Source: Affinibrenneria salicis (GTDB taxonomy: Bacteria > Pseudomonadota > Gammaproteobacteria > Enterobacterales > Enterobacteriaceae). Taken from it: a DNA stretch of 64,000 bases. The DNA is taken from NCBI RefSeq assembly GCF_008710095.1, contig NZ_VYKJ01000011.1, positions 1-64,000 on the forward strand, read 5' to 3'. Positions 27,336 to 36,234 of this stretch are shown piece by piece (position 1 is the first letter of the stretch; each line of letters opens with the position of its first letter). The notes under the pieces are model-generated. The model worked only from the letters and a program-made list of their open reading frames with translations. It had not been told where the DNA came from and did not search any database. The position numbers were made by a program, and so were the translations under genes.

Positions 27336-28121
27336 TTACGCCAGAAGATAGCGCGCCTGTAACCCGGCGCGCGCCTCACTGTCCAGCCCGTACTCCACCG
27401 TCAGCCAGTTGTCGATGGAATCGTAACGCGCGCGAATCTCCCGCAGCGCCGTCATCAGAAACACCTCCTGCACCGACAGCACCCAGTCAAACTGGCGCAG
27501 CGCTTTATCATTCAGCGTCGCCGACAGTTGCGTCAGCAACTGCTGGCGGAAAGGCGCCAGCGTGGTCTGCGTCAGCAGATAATCCTCCAGCACCGTTTGC
27601 TCATCGGCCCCCAGCGCAAACAACACCAGCGCCGAGCCAATACCTGTTCGATCTTTCCCCACCGCGCAGTGCTGCACCAGCGCCCCCTGCGACGGCTGAC
27701 GCAACAGCGACGCCAGTTGCCGGTAGGCGGCATTATCGAAAGGCAGGCGCCGGTAAAGTTCCAGCATAAATGCACGGGCGTCGAAGGCGGCCAGCTGCTC
27801 CGCGCTCAGCGACTCCAGATTCGCGGTGACCTCATGGCGCAGCGGATTCGCCGGCACGGCGTGATAGCGGGCGCCCGACCACAGGATATCGGGCCTGGCG
27901 GCCGCTTCATCCGGATCGCGGTAATCCACCACGTCCGCGACCGGCACTCCGGCCAGATGCCGGCAGTCGGCTTCGCTCAGCAGATCGAGCGAACCGGAAC
28001 GAAACAGTTTCCCCTGGCGGATCCGCCGCCCGTCGGCCGCCCGGTTGCCGCCCAGATCGCGAAAGTTAATTCCGCCGTCGAGCGGCAGCAATGAAGGGTG
28101 TAACTGACGCAGATCGACCAT
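27336..28121 (-). CDS. CX5R tyrosine/serine protein phosphatase family protein
   Basis: This 261-residue protein has the Y_phosphatase3/IphP-type organisation. An N-terminal NFRDLGG motif (residues 19-25) and RSGSLDLLSEAD are followed by a general-acid region (VVDYRDPDE). The P-loop is HCAVGKDRTG (151-160), with nucleophile Cys152 and Arg158. A dual-specificity or phosphoinositide-like phosphatase activity follows from the family; the substrate is unknown. No signal peptide is seen. It lies 25 bp after udp on the same strand, but this gene is not part of the E. coli udp neighbourhood. I do not assign a gene symbol. Confidence 0.85.
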   Translation of the reverse strand: MVDLRQLHPSLLPLDGGINFRDLGGNRAADGRRIRQGKLFRSGSLDLLSEADCRHLAGVPVADVVDYRDPDEAAARPDILWSGARYHAVPANPLRHEVTANLESLSAEQLAAFDARAFMLELYRRLPFDNAAYRQLASLLRQPSQGALVQHCAVGKDRTGIGSALVLFALGADEQTVLEDYLLTQTTLAPFRQQLLTQLSATLNDKALRQFDWVLSVQEVFLMTALREIRARYDSIDNWLTVEYGLDSEARAGLQARYLLA

Positions 28122-28146
28122 ATTTTTCCTTACTTATTGATAACAA

Positions 28147-28914
28147 TCAGGGGGTAATCAGACGACGGGCCGCCTCCACCACGATACCGACGACCCGGCT
28201 TTCAGCCTGTTTCATCGTCGCCGCATCGGGAATTTCCCGCTGAGTACGATTAACGATCACGCCCGCGACCATCCCTGCGCGCAGCCCCTGGCTGGAGCAC
28301 ATGGTCAGCAGCGTGGCGGATTCCATCTCGTAATTCATCACGCCCATGCTCTGCCATTCGGCCATTGAGCCCTGAAAACGCCGTACGACGCGGCCGGAAA
28401 AAGTATCATAGCGTTCCTGACCTGGGTAAAAAGTATCAGAAGATGCGGCCACTCCGACATGCGGCTCGCTTCCCGCCGCGCGCGCCGCGTCCACCAGCGC
28501 GCAGGTACAGGCGAAATCGGCCACGGCCGGGTATTCCAGCGGCGCAAAATGCTGGCTGGCGCCGTCCAGACGCACGGCGGCGGTGGTGACCAAAATATCC
28601 CCGACCGGGATATGCGGCTGAATGGCGCCGGTGGTGCCGACGCGCAGGAAAGTGCGCACGCCTAGCTGGGCCAGTTCCTCCACCGCAATAGACGTCGAAG
28701 GGCCGCCGATACCGGTCGAACAGACCACCACCGGTTTGCCGTCCAGCTCCGCGCGCCATGAGGTGAATTCACGGTGCGACGCGAGGTGAACCGGGTTATC
28801 CATCAGTCGGGCGATTTTCTCCACCCGTTCCGGGTCGCCGGGCACAATCGCCAGCGTGGCGCCCTGTAAATCCTTTTTCGTCAGGCCGAGATGAAACACA
28901 TCAGATGCGGACAT
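28147..28914 (-). CDS. udp: Uridine phosphorylase
   Basis: Udp phosphorolyses uridine to uracil and ribose-1-phosphate in pyrimidine salvage. The 255-residue sequence (E. coli 253) begins with [20 protein letters not shown]. It carries the phosphate/ribose site [13 protein letters not shown], the family signature [20 protein letters not shown] (about 73-92) and [14 protein letters not shown] near residue 195. A perfect CRP site lies 125 bp upstream, consistent with the catabolite control known for E. coli udp. Confidence 0.96.
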   Translation of the reverse strand: MSASDVFHLGLTKKDLQGATLAIVPGDPERVEKIARLMDNPVHLASHREFTSWRAELDGKPVVVCSTGIGGPSTSIAVEELAQLGVRTFLRVGTTGAIQPHIPVGDILVTTAAVRLDGASQHFAPLEYPAVADFACTCALVDAARAAGSEPHVGVAASSDTFYPGQERYDTFSGRVVRRFQGSMAEWQSMGVMNYEMESATLLTMCSSQGLRAGMVAGVIVNRTQREIPDAATMKQAESRVVGIVVEAARRLITP

Positions 28915-29279
28915 AGCAGACTCCAGATATTCAATAAGTAACCGGACAGATGAAACTTGACTCTACCGAATCACGGCGCCCTTTTTAGTGATATTTCTCG
29001 CTCATATAAAAGAAACAGAACTCTCATTTCATAAAATATGTGATGTTAATCACAAAAAATCACCAATCTGGCGATATTAGCGCCAGTCTGTCCGTCACGC
29101 GTTGATTGCCGCCCGACGGCGAGAATTGTACATTATTCGAACGCCGCCAGAACTATACTTACCCGTAGCGGGCCGCGGCGACCGCACCCGGCGACGAGGT
29201 TGGCCTGTCGCCGGGCTGTAACCGGCAGGCGTCCGGCCAGAGATCAGAAATATACACCACGTTTTGCAAGGAAACTGAC
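28915..29279. other. udp-dlhH divergent intergenic region
   Basis: These 365 bp separate divergent udp and dlhH and hold no convincing gene. The udp-proximal half is AT-rich with the CRP site described separately. The dlhH-proximal half is GC-rich and should hold the dlhH promoter, which I cannot place. Confidence 0.6.
29039..29054. promoter_or_regulatory. CRP binding site upstream of udp
   Basis: TGTGATGTTAATCACA is a perfect TGTGA-N6-TCACA site flanked by AT-rich bases. It lies between divergent udp and dlhH, nearer udp. E. coli udp is activated by CRP and repressed by CytR, so this is its likely regulator site; a second weaker half-site (AGTGAT) occurs near 28987. Confidence 0.8.
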
Positions 29280-30113
29280 ATGAAGAGCGATGAGCTATGC
29301 CTGCAAAAACCGGCGTCAACCGGTTTCGCCGCCGCAACCCTGCCGGCGGCCGACACCACCATCGCGACCGACGCAGTTGGTCTAATCGAAGGGGCCACCA
29401 CCATCCCGGCTCAGGGCGATGACCTGCCGGCCTGGATGGTCAGACCGGCCGGCGCGGCAGAGCCGCTGCCGATAATTATCGTCGTACAAGAGATATTTGG
29501 CGTACATCAGCATATTCAGGACGTCTGTCGCCGTCTGGCTAAACGCGGCTACCTGGCGATCGCGCCCGAACTCTATTTCCGCCAGGGCGATCCGCGGGAG
29601 TATGCGGAGATCTCCACGCTAGTCAGCGAACTGGTCAGCAAGGTGCCGGACGCACAGGTATTGTCCGACCTCGATCATACCGCCAACTGGGCTATTCGCC
29701 AGGGAGGCGACCCCGCGCGGCTGGGCATGACCGGATTTTGCTGGGGCGGCAGGATTTGCTGGCTGTATGCGGCGCACAATCCGCAGCTAAAGGCCGGCGT
29801 TGCCTGGTACGGCCGGCTGACCGGCGAGAAAACGCTCGCTACGCCGCGCCACCCGGTGGATGTCGCCATCGCGCTCAGCGCGCCGGTGCTCGGCCTCTAT
29901 GGCGCGCAGGACCACAGCATCCCGCCGGATCACATTGAGACGATGCGCAAGGCGCTACGCGCCGCCAACGCCGAAGCTGAAATCATCGTCTATCCCGAGG
30001 CGGGCCATGCCTTTAACGCCGATTACCGCCCCAGCTACCATCAGCCCTCGGCGCAGGACGGCTGGCAGCGCATGCTGGATTGGTTCGCCCGTTGCGGTCT
30101 GGCGGCTGAATAA
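29280..30113 (+). CDS. dlhH: Dienelactone hydrolase family protein
   Basis: This alpha/beta hydrolase matches E. coli YsgA/DlhH (271 residues; here 277). The nucleophile Cys lies in GFCWGGRICWLY, and the catalytic Asp and His in YGAQDHSIPPDH and YPEAGHAFNADYRPSYH, giving a Cys-His-Asp triad typical of dienelactone hydrolases. The physiological substrate in enterobacteria is unknown. The first 40 residues are Ala/Thr-rich without a clear cleavable signal. In E. coli it lies between metE and udp; here it still adjoins udp but is 2.8 kb from metE. Confidence 0.9.
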   Translation: MKSDELCLQKPASTGFAAATLPAADTTIATDAVGLIEGATTIPAQGDDLPAWMVRPAGAAEPLPIIIVVQEIFGVHQHIQDVCRRLAKRGYLAIAPELYFRQGDPREYAEISTLVSELVSKVPDAQVLSDLDHTANWAIRQGGDPARLGMTGFCWGGRICWLYAAHNPQLKAGVAWYGRLTGEKTLATPRHPVDVAIALSAPVLGLYGAQDHSIPPDHIETMRKALRAANAEAEIIVYPEAGHAFNADYRPSYHQPSAQDGWQRMLDWFARCGLAAE

Positions 30114-30135
30114 GCGCGCCCGCGCCGCGCCGGCT

Positions 30136-30801
30136 TCAGACAAGCTGTAGCGTGCCGAAAGCGTCGCGCCAGTCCTGTTCGAATTTATCCACCGCCGCCT
30201 GTACCGCCGGCGCGCTGATAAACTGTTGCGCCACGTCCACCGGCAGCGTGATGGCGCCGCAGCCGGCCAGCATACATTCCAGCGCCTGACGCGGCGTTTT
30301 AAAGCTGGCCGCCAGAACCTGAGCATGCGGCGCATGTTGCTGCAGCAGCTGTTGCAGCTCGCGCACCGTGGCGATGCCGTTGCCGCCCTGCGCGTCCAGC
30401 CGGTTCACATAGGGCGCGATATAATCGGCGCCGGCCAGCGCGCCGAGCAGCCCCTGCGCCGCGCCGTAAACCGCCGTACCCAACGTCGGGATCGCCATGC
30501 TCTTCAGCACTTTCAGCGCCGCCAGCCCTTCCGCCGTGACCGGCACCTTCACTACCAGACCCGGCACCCGCTCATGCAGACGCCGGGCCTCCTCCACCAT
30601 CTGGTCCGCATGGCCGGCCAACACCTGCGCAAATAGCCGGGCCTCGCCGCCCAGCACATCGCGCAGCGCCGGCAGCACTTCCCATACCGACGTGCCCGAA
30701 CTGGCGATAATGCTCGGGTTGGTGGTCACGCCGCGCAGCGGCAGAATACGCGCCAGCCGTTGCACGGCGCTAATGTCGGCAGTATCCAGATAGAGTTCCA
30801 T
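30136..30801 (-). CDS. fsa: Fructose-6-phosphate aldolase (transaldolase-like)
   Basis: The enzyme reversibly splits fructose-6-phosphate into dihydroxyacetone and glyceraldehyde-3-phosphate. The ATG at 30801 ([13 protein letters not shown]) gives 221 residues, the FsaA/FsaB length; the frame remains open 50 codons upstream but without family similarity. Transaldolase-type motifs are [10 protein letters not shown] (26-35), the Schiff-base Lys in [15 protein letters not shown], and [13 protein letters not shown]. coli has two copies, fsaA and fsaB; I cannot say which is orthologous, though the nearby frwD and yijO resemble the fsaB region. Confidence 0.92.
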   Translation of the reverse strand: MELYLDTADISAVQRLARILPLRGVTTNPSIIASSGTSVWEVLPALRDVLGGEARLFAQVLAGHADQMVEEARRLHERVPGLVVKVPVTAEGLAALKVLKSMAIPTLGTAVYGAAQGLLGALAGADYIAPYVNRLDAQGGNGIATVRELQQLLQQHAPHAQVLAASFKTPRQALECMLAGCGAITLPVDVAQQFISAPAVQAAVDKFEQDWRDAFGTLQLV

Positions 30802-31299
30802 AATCAGTCCTCGCAGCAAAATAAAGGGCGGCGCAGCGTGCAGAGACGGCTTCACTTCCGCCCGTTGATCTTTCACCCACGGAATCTCCGCCATCGATAA
30901 GATCTTCGCGATCATGATCTTCAGAGATCGTGGAGCGGGGCGCACAGGCAAACGTCACCATTTCGATCATTCGCCTTCCCCGAAAACGGCGGTGACGGTA
31001 AACGACACCAATTTATCTTCAAGGATAAGAGCCAGGCGGCGGACGCGGCTACCAGACAAAAACGCCAAACGCTGGACAAATGTCGCCTCAGGATATAAAT
31101 GAGAAGCTGCTCACAAAACTGCAGGTGTGGCGCAGATACCGGCATTCCGGCGGCTATTTGTGTTAACAGGGAGCCATCTGCTATCGTTTCCCCGGAATGG
31201 TGAGGCAACATCCCCACTGTCGGGGCGCAAATATATGCGGCGCGCGGCGGCCACCGCCGGATACCGGCTGGTAACGGGCGGCGAACACGGAGGGCGGGT
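30802..31299. other. fsa-frwD divergent intergenic region
   Basis: This 498 bp stretch separates divergent fsa and frwD. No open frame in it resembles a protein I know. It contains a near-consensus CRP-like site, TGAGAAGCTGCTCACA (31100-31115, one mismatch in the left half), and a GC-rich segment close to frwD. It probably holds both promoters. Confidence 0.5.
31100..31115. promoter_or_regulatory. Candidate CRP site between fsa and frwD
   Basis: TGAGA-N6-TCACA differs from the CRP consensus at one core base. Placement between a sugar-phosphate aldolase and a PTS component fits catabolite control, but this is unproven. Confidence 0.4.
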
Positions 31300-31644
31300 A
31301 TGTCGATTAAACTGGTGGCGGTCACCGCATGCATAAGCGGCGTGGCGCATACCTACATGGCGGCGGAGAAACTGGAAAAGCTATGCGCCCGGGAGAAATG
31401 GCGGCTGAAAGTGGAGACGCAGGGCGCATTGGGTATCGATAATGCGCTGACGCCGGAAGACCTCGCGCAGGCGGATGTGCTGTTGCTGATTACCGATATT
31501 CAGCTGGCCGCCAGCGAGCGTTTCGCCCGCCAGCGCTGCGTGCGGATCAGCATCGACGCCTTTCTGCGCCAGCCGGAAAAAGCGCTCAGCGCGGTGCGTA
31601 AAGCCGCGGCTTCGCCGCAGGAAACCCAGATTCAGGTGGTCTGA
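31300..31644 (+). CDS. frwD: Fructose-like PTS EIIB component
   Basis: The 114-residue protein aligns end to end with E. coli FrwD (113). The EIIB-fructose P-loop is VAVTACISGVAHTYMAAEKLEKL with phosphorylatable Cys11. EIIB domains pass phosphate from EIIA to the sugar held by EIIC, yet no EIIA or EIIC gene lies in this window, so it is an orphan here. It diverges from fsa and overlaps the end of convergent yijO by 13 bp. Confidence 0.9.
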   Translation: MSIKLVAVTACISGVAHTYMAAEKLEKLCAREKWRLKVETQGALGIDNALTPEDLAQADVLLLITDIQLAASERFARQRCVRISIDAFLRQPEKALSAVRKAAASPQETQIQVV

Positions 31645-32504
31645 TTGTCGCCGCCGGTTAATTCGCTGCGGTACTGGCGGCGGTATTCCGATGGCGAACG
31701 GTCGGTATTTTTGCGGAAAATGCGGCAGAAGTAGTTACTGTCGACAAACCCGCAGGCGTGCGCCACCTCTTTCACCTTCATATCATAACGTTTCAGTAAA
31801 TGCCGGGCCTGTTCCAGCCGCACGTGGTTTAGATACTCGTTGAAACCGATACCGCCGGATTTCTGAAACAGATGGGAAAGGTAATTGGGTGAGATATAGA
31901 ACGCCTGCGCCACCGATTCACGCGTCAGCGGCTCCCGGTAGTGATCTTCCAGATAATCGCGCACCGCGCTAAACAGCGCCTGGCTGCGCGAAGCGGTTCG
32001 GACCGAAGAACCGAACAGATCGATCGCGTGGCTAAGCAGACCCTTGATCAAGAAACGGGCCGTGCTCTGGTCGTTCTGGTGCCAGGCCAGTTCGTTCAGC
32101 GCCTGCAGCATAAATGAGCCGATACGCGGGCCGCGACGCGCCACATTATCCTTAGCCCGCGGAATGAGCGCCAGACCATCCCACTCAAGCAGACTATAGC
32201 CCAGCCGCTGTTTGCCGAACAGCAGGCTCAGCGTCGTGGCCGGCGCCTGCCAGCACGGGTTGTTCCAGCCTTCCGACGGGACGAACAGCACATCGCCCGG
32301 CTGAAGGGTCTGCCGACACGCGTTCCCCTGGCTATTCTCCCACGCCATGCTCTGCTCGCCGTCAAGCACCAGCTCAAGACGCGGAAATTTTACCTGCCAC
32401 GACAGTTCAGGCGCCGGATGCTGGTTACCGGCGAAGTAAACCTGACGAATCCCGGCGGGATCGTCCAGCAGCGGCGTCAGCACGCTTACCAGCGGGTGGG
32501 CCAT
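31632..32504 (-). CDS. yijO: AraC-family transcriptional regulator YijO
   Basis: This regulator of unknown target has an N-terminal cupin-like sensor region (about residues 1-150) and a C-terminal AraC/XylS double helix-turn-helix. Typical signatures are LTRESVAQAFYISPNYLSHLFQKSGG and VKEVAHACGFVDSNYFCRIFRKNTDRSPSEYRRQY. The ATG at 32504 (MAHPLVSVLTPLL) gives 290 residues against 283 in E. coli; the frame extends 40 codons further upstream without similarity. In E. coli it also neighbours frwD. Confidence 0.9.
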   Translation of the reverse strand: MAHPLVSVLTPLLDDPAGIRQVYFAGNQHPAPELSWQVKFPRLELVLDGEQSMAWENSQGNACRQTLQPGDVLFVPSEGWNNPCWQAPATTLSLLFGKQRLGYSLLEWDGLALIPRAKDNVARRGPRIGSFMLQALNELAWHQNDQSTARFLIKGLLSHAIDLFGSSVRTASRSQALFSAVRDYLEDHYREPLTRESVAQAFYISPNYLSHLFQKSGGIGFNEYLNHVRLEQARHLLKRYDMKVKEVAHACGFVDSNYFCRIFRKNTDRSPSEYRRQYRSELTGGDNQTT

Positions 32505-32696
32505 CGGTAATATCCTCTTCTGCCGAAAGCCGACGATATGCGGATATACCCGACAAACGTCAGGGACAAAACAAATCGGGGCACGCAGGCTCACGCAATA
32601 GCCGGGGAATCCCGCCCCCGGCAATCGAAAAGATGACAGCCATCATAGCGGATAGCGCCGGCAAAACACAGGCTCGCCGTGCCGAATACGGCGCAT

Positions 32697-32718
32697 AAAA
32701 AAAGGTGCCGAAGCACCT
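32697..32718 (-). terminator. Strong Rho-independent terminator downstream of metE
   Basis: On the minus strand AGGTGC-TTCG-GCACCT is followed by seven T residues. It is about 200 bp beyond the metE stop, so it ends either a long metE 3' untranslated region or a separate small transcript. Confidence 0.85.
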
Positions 32719-32891
32719 CAGATTGATGACAAAGTTGGTTCTCAGGCAGAGCGCGGCGAGGGGGCGTAGCGGCGTTAGCCGCCGGAGCGCGCCTCGGTGC
32801 GGCAGGCCCGGGCACCTCGGGCTAATCGGCGACCTTGTCAGCGATATCAGGTGCCGAAACGCCCGATATCACGCCAGAAGCCGGTGTCAAA

Positions 32892-32912
32892 GGCGGCCGG
32901 CAAGCGACCGCC
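32892..32912. terminator. Hairpin immediately after metE
   Basis: An 8 bp stem with one G-U pair and a 5-base loop lies 10 bp beyond the metE stop. On the minus strand it is followed only by TTTG; on the plus strand by TTTT. It may be a weak metE terminator or attenuator. Confidence 0.5.
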
Positions 32913-32921
32913 TTTTCCCGA

Positions 32922-35192
32922 TTACAGCCCGGCGTCGCGCAGACGCTGAGCGGCCTGCACCATATTGGCCAGAGACTGACGGGTTTCCGGCCAGCCGCGC
33001 GTTTTCAGACCGCAGTCCGGGTTAACCCACAGACGTTCGGACGGAATACGCTGGGCAGCCTTGCGCAGCAGCGCCTCAATCCATTCCACGCTCGGTACGT
33101 TCGGCGAGTGAATGTCATATACGCCCGGACCCATTTCATTCGGGTAATCGAATTTTTCAAACGACTCCAGCAGTTCCATATCGGAGCGCGAGGTTTCAAT
33201 GGTAATCACGTCCGCATCCAGCGCGGCGATGGAATCCATGATGTCATTGAATTCGCAATAACACATATGGGTGTGGATCTGGGTGTCATCCTGCGCCACC
33301 GCGGCATTCAGACGGAAGGCTTCCACCGCCCAGTCCAGATAGGCCTGCCAGTCGGCGCGACGCAGCGGCAATCCTTCACGCAGAGCGGGTTCGTCGATCT
33401 GAATAATACCGATGCCGGCTTTTTCCAAATCTTCCACCTCATCACGCAGCGCCAGCGCAATCTGTTTCGCAATCACTTCACGGCTGACGTCTTCACGCGG
33501 GAACGACCAGCACAGAATGGTGACCGGACCGGTTAACATCCCTTTGACCGGCTTGTCGGTCAGCGACTGCGCGTATTTCGCCCACTCGACGGTGATCGCT
33601 TCCGGGCGGCTGATGTCGCCGATAATGATCGGCGGTTTCACGCAGCGTGAACCGTAGCTCTGAACCCAACCGTTCTGGGTGAAGACGAAGCCGTCCAGAT
33701 GCTCGCCGAAATATTCCACCATGTCGTTACGTTCGGCCTCGCCGTGCACCAGCACGTCCAGCCCCAGACGTTCCTGTTCCACAATCGCCTGTTTAATGTG
33801 TTCGGAGATACCGGTGCGGTATTTGTTGCCGTCCAGCCGGCCCTGCTTGAAGTCCAGACGCAGGCCGCGGATTTCGGTGGTCTGCGGGAAAGAGCCGATG
33901 GTGGTGGTCGGCCATGCCGGCAGGTTAAAGCGCGCGCGCTGCGCTTTAGCGCGTTCCGGGTAAGCGTGCTGACGCTGGCTGTCCTGAGCGGTGATCGCCG
34001 CCAGACGTTTTTCCACCGCCGCGTTATGCACCCGGCTGGAGGTCCGGCGAGCGCGGATCGGCGCGCTGTAGGCTTCCAGCGACTGCGCGTCGCCGCTGTT
34101 CAGCGCCCGGGTCAGCAGAGACAATTCGGCGCATTTCTGCAGAGCAAAGGCAAACCAGCTTTTCACTTCGTCGTCCAGACGCGTCTCCACGCTGAGATCG
34201 ATCGGACTGTGCAGCAGGGAGCAGGAACTGCCCAGCCACAGGTTACGCTTGCCGGACAGCAGCGGCTGCAGACGTTCGAACCAGCTGCTCAGATCCGCGC
34301 GCCATACGTTGCGGCCGTTAATCACGCCCAGCGACAGCAGCCAGTTGGCCGGCAGCAGTTCGTTCAGACCGGCGATATTATCTTTACCGTGCACCAGGTC
34401 GACATGCAGCCCCTGCACCGGCAGCGCTTTAATCGTATCCAGGTTGGGGCCGACGCTATCGAAATAGGTGGTCAGCAGCAGTTTGACCTGGCCCTGCAGC
34501 GCGTCATAAGCCGGTTTGTACGCATCCAGCCACGCCTGCGGCAGCTCCAGCACCAGCGCCGGCTCATCAATCTGCACCCACTCGATGCCGCGTTTAGCCA
34601 GTTCAGCCAGAACCTGCTTATACACCGGCAAAATATCGTTCAGCAGCGACAGGCGGTCGAACTGCTCGCCTTTCACTTTGCCCAGCCACAGATAGGTCAC
34701 CGGCCCCAGCAGAACCGGCTTCACTTTGTAACCCTGCGCCAGAGCTTCATCCACTTCGTCCAGCAGCTGCGTCCAGGCAAGTTTAAACTGCTGACCTTTA
34801 GTAAATTCCGGCACCATGTAGTGGTAGTTGGTGTTGAACCATTTAGTCATTTCAGCGGCGGCGGCGGGTTCACCCGTCGGCGCACGGCCGCGGCCGATAC
34901 GGAAAAGCGTATCCAGATCGACGCTGCCATCGGCGTTCTGATGACGAGCCGGCACGTTGCCCAACAGCAGGCTGGTCGTCAGGACATGATCGTACCAGGC
35001 AAAATCACCCACAGGCAGTAAGTCGACACCGGCATCTTTCTGCTGCTGCCAGTGACGTGAACGCAGTTCACGTCCGACCGCCAGAAGTTCTTCTTGTGTA
35101 GAGTTACCCGCCCAGTAGCTTTCCTGCGCTTTTTTCAGTTCGCGGCGCAAACCTACGCGCGGAAAACCCAGAGTGTGGTTTAATATTGTCAT
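32922..35192 (-). CDS. metE: Cobalamin-independent methionine synthase
   Basis: MetE transfers the methyl group from 5-methyltetrahydropteroyltriglutamate to homocysteine. The 756-residue protein (E. coli 753) begins [21 protein letters not shown]. Zinc-binding residues lie in the C-terminal barrel: HTHMCYCEF (His/Cys), the conserved Glu region and [12 protein letters not shown] (Cys). The pterin/homocysteine segments [15 protein letters not shown] and [11 protein letters not shown] are present. It diverges from metR, and MetJ-type boxes precede it. Confidence 0.97.
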   Translation of the reverse strand: MTILNHTLGFPRVGLRRELKKAQESYWAGNSTQEELLAVGRELRSRHWQQQKDAGVDLLPVGDFAWYDHVLTTSLLLGNVPARHQNADGSVDLDTLFRIGRGRAPTGEPAAAAEMTKWFNTNYHYMVPEFTKGQQFKLAWTQLLDEVDEALAQGYKVKPVLLGPVTYLWLGKVKGEQFDRLSLLNDILPVYKQVLAELAKRGIEWVQIDEPALVLELPQAWLDAYKPAYDALQGQVKLLLTTYFDSVGPNLDTIKALPVQGLHVDLVHGKDNIAGLNELLPANWLLSLGVINGRNVWRADLSSWFERLQPLLSGKRNLWLGSSCSLLHSPIDLSVETRLDDEVKSWFAFALQKCAELSLLTRALNSGDAQSLEAYSAPIRARRTSSRVHNAAVEKRLAAITAQDSQRQHAYPERAKAQRARFNLPAWPTTTIGSFPQTTEIRGLRLDFKQGRLDGNKYRTGISEHIKQAIVEQERLGLDVLVHGEAERNDMVEYFGEHLDGFVFTQNGWVQSYGSRCVKPPIIIGDISRPEAITVEWAKYAQSLTDKPVKGMLTGPVTILCWSFPREDVSREVIAKQIALALRDEVEDLEKAGIGIIQIDEPALREGLPLRRADWQAYLDWAVEAFRLNAAVAQDDTQIHTHMCYCEFNDIMDSIAALDADVITIETSRSDMELLESFEKFDYPNEMGPGVYDIHSPNVPSVEWIEALLRKAAQRIPSERLWVNPDCGLKTRGWPETRQSLANMVQAAQRLRDAGL

Positions 35193-35208
35193 CGTTACTT
35201 TCCCATTT

Positions 35209-35232
35209 AGCCGTCCAGATGTTTACACATCC
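35209..35232. promoter_or_regulatory. Three tandem MetJ boxes in the metE-metR region
   Basis: Three contiguous octamers, AGCCGTCC, AGATGTTT and ACACATCC, match the metbox AGACGTCT at 6, 6 and 5 of 8 positions. Tandem octamers are the binding mode of MetJ with S-adenosylmethionine. They lie between divergent metE and metR. A TTCA-N8-TGAA element nearby (about 35271-35286) is not the usual MetR spacing. Confidence 0.65.
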
Positions 35233-35295
35233 ATAATCCGCAGGTAGTGTATTAAGTACAAGCGCAAATTATTCACCGTCACGTGAAGGATTCTC

Positions 35296-36234
35296 ATGAT
35301 CGAAGTAAAACACTTACGGACACTGCAGGCACTGCATAATACCGGATCGTTAGCAGCCGCCGCCGCCCAGCTTCACCAGACCCAATCCGCGCTATCGCAT
35401 CAGTTCAGCGATCTGGAGCAGCGTCTGGGATTCAGGCTATTCGTCCGTAAGAGCCAGCCGCTGCGGCTCACCCCGCAGGGCGAGATTCTGCTGCAGTTGG
35501 CCGGCCAGGTTCTGCCGCAGATCCAGCAGGCGCTGCAGGCCTGTCATCAACCGCAGCAAACCACGCTGCGGCTGGCGATCGAATGCCACAGCTGTATCCA
35601 GTGGCTGACGCCGGCGCTGAATAATTTTCGCCAGGACTGGCCGCAGGTGGTGATGGATTTCAAATCCGGCGTAACCTTCGACCCGCAACCGGCGCTGCAG
35701 CAGGGCGAACTGGATTTGGTCATGACCTCCGATATCCTGCCGCGCAGCGGTCTGCACTACTCACCGATGTTCGACTTCGAGGTGCGACTGGTGCTGGCGC
35801 CCGATCATCCGCTGGCGCAAAAAAGTCAAATTACGCCGCAAGATTTAGACGGCGAGACGCTGATGATCTATCCGGTGCAGCGCCAGCGGCTCGACGTATG
35901 GCGTCATTTTCTACAGCCGGCGGGCATCAATCCGCCGATGAAAAGCGTCGATAATACGCTGCTGCTGATTCAGATGGTGGCGGCGCGCATGGGTATCGCC
36001 GCCCTGCCGCACTGGGTGGTGGAGAGCTTTGAGCGCCAAAAGCTAATCGTCACTCGCCCGCTGGGCGATGGATTATGGAGCCGGCTGTACGCCGCGGTGC
36101 GCGACGGCGAGCAGCGTCAGCCGGTGATTGAGGCCTTTATTCGTTCGGCGCGCCAGCACGCTTGCGATCATCTGCCGTTCGTGCGGGACGCGCAACGACC
36201 CAGTGCCGGTGCACCCACAGAGAAGAGAGAATAA
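35296..36234 (+). CDS. metR: LysR-type transcriptional regulator MetR
   Basis: MetR activates metE and other methionine genes with homocysteine as co-effector. The 312-residue protein (E. coli 317) has the winged helix-turn-helix at residues 1-60 ([39 protein letters not shown]) and a periplasmic-binding-like effector domain. It is nearly identical to E. coli MetR in blocks such as [20 protein letters not shown]. Its 3' end overlaps convergent yigM by 98 bp. Confidence 0.96.
   Translation: MIEVKHLRTLQALHNTGSLAAAAAQLHQTQSALSHQFSDLEQRLGFRLFVRKSQPLRLTPQGEILLQLAGQVLPQIQQALQACHQPQQTTLRLAIECHSCIQWLTPALNNFRQDWPQVVMDFKSGVTFDPQPALQQGELDLVMTSDILPRSGLHYSPMFDFEVRLVLAPDHPLAQKSQITPQDLDGETLMIYPVQRQRLDVWRHFLQPAGINPPMKSVDNTLLLIQMVAARMGIAALPHWVVESFERQKLIVTRPLGDGLWSRLYAAVRDGEQRQPVIEAFIRSARQHACDHLPFVRDAQRPSAGAPTEKRE

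Larger units (their letters stand above)
32505..32921 (-). other. metE-yijO intergenic region with structured RNA potential
   Basis: No protein gene is credible in these 417 bp. Read on the minus strand from metE, there is a hairpin right after the metE stop (32892-32912), a consensus TTGACA (32885-32890), further inverted repeats (GATATC arms at about 32841-32868; GCGGC/GCCGC near 32770), and then a strong terminator (32697-32718). The part from the terminator to yijO should hold the yijO promoter. Confidence 0.5.

Noticed and set aside
30802..30951. N-terminal extension of fsa by 50 codons
   Set aside because: Fructose-6-phosphate aldolases start at MELYLDT; the upstream codons have no similarity and lie in the promoter region.
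33699..35021. Open plus-strand frame of 440 codons antisense to metE
   Set aside because: It lies entirely opposite metE, is Gln/Arg/His-rich as expected for the complement of a GC-rich gene, and resembles no protein family. Similar shadows occur opposite ppc (25769-27007), fadB (5613-6710) and pepQ (2936-3712).
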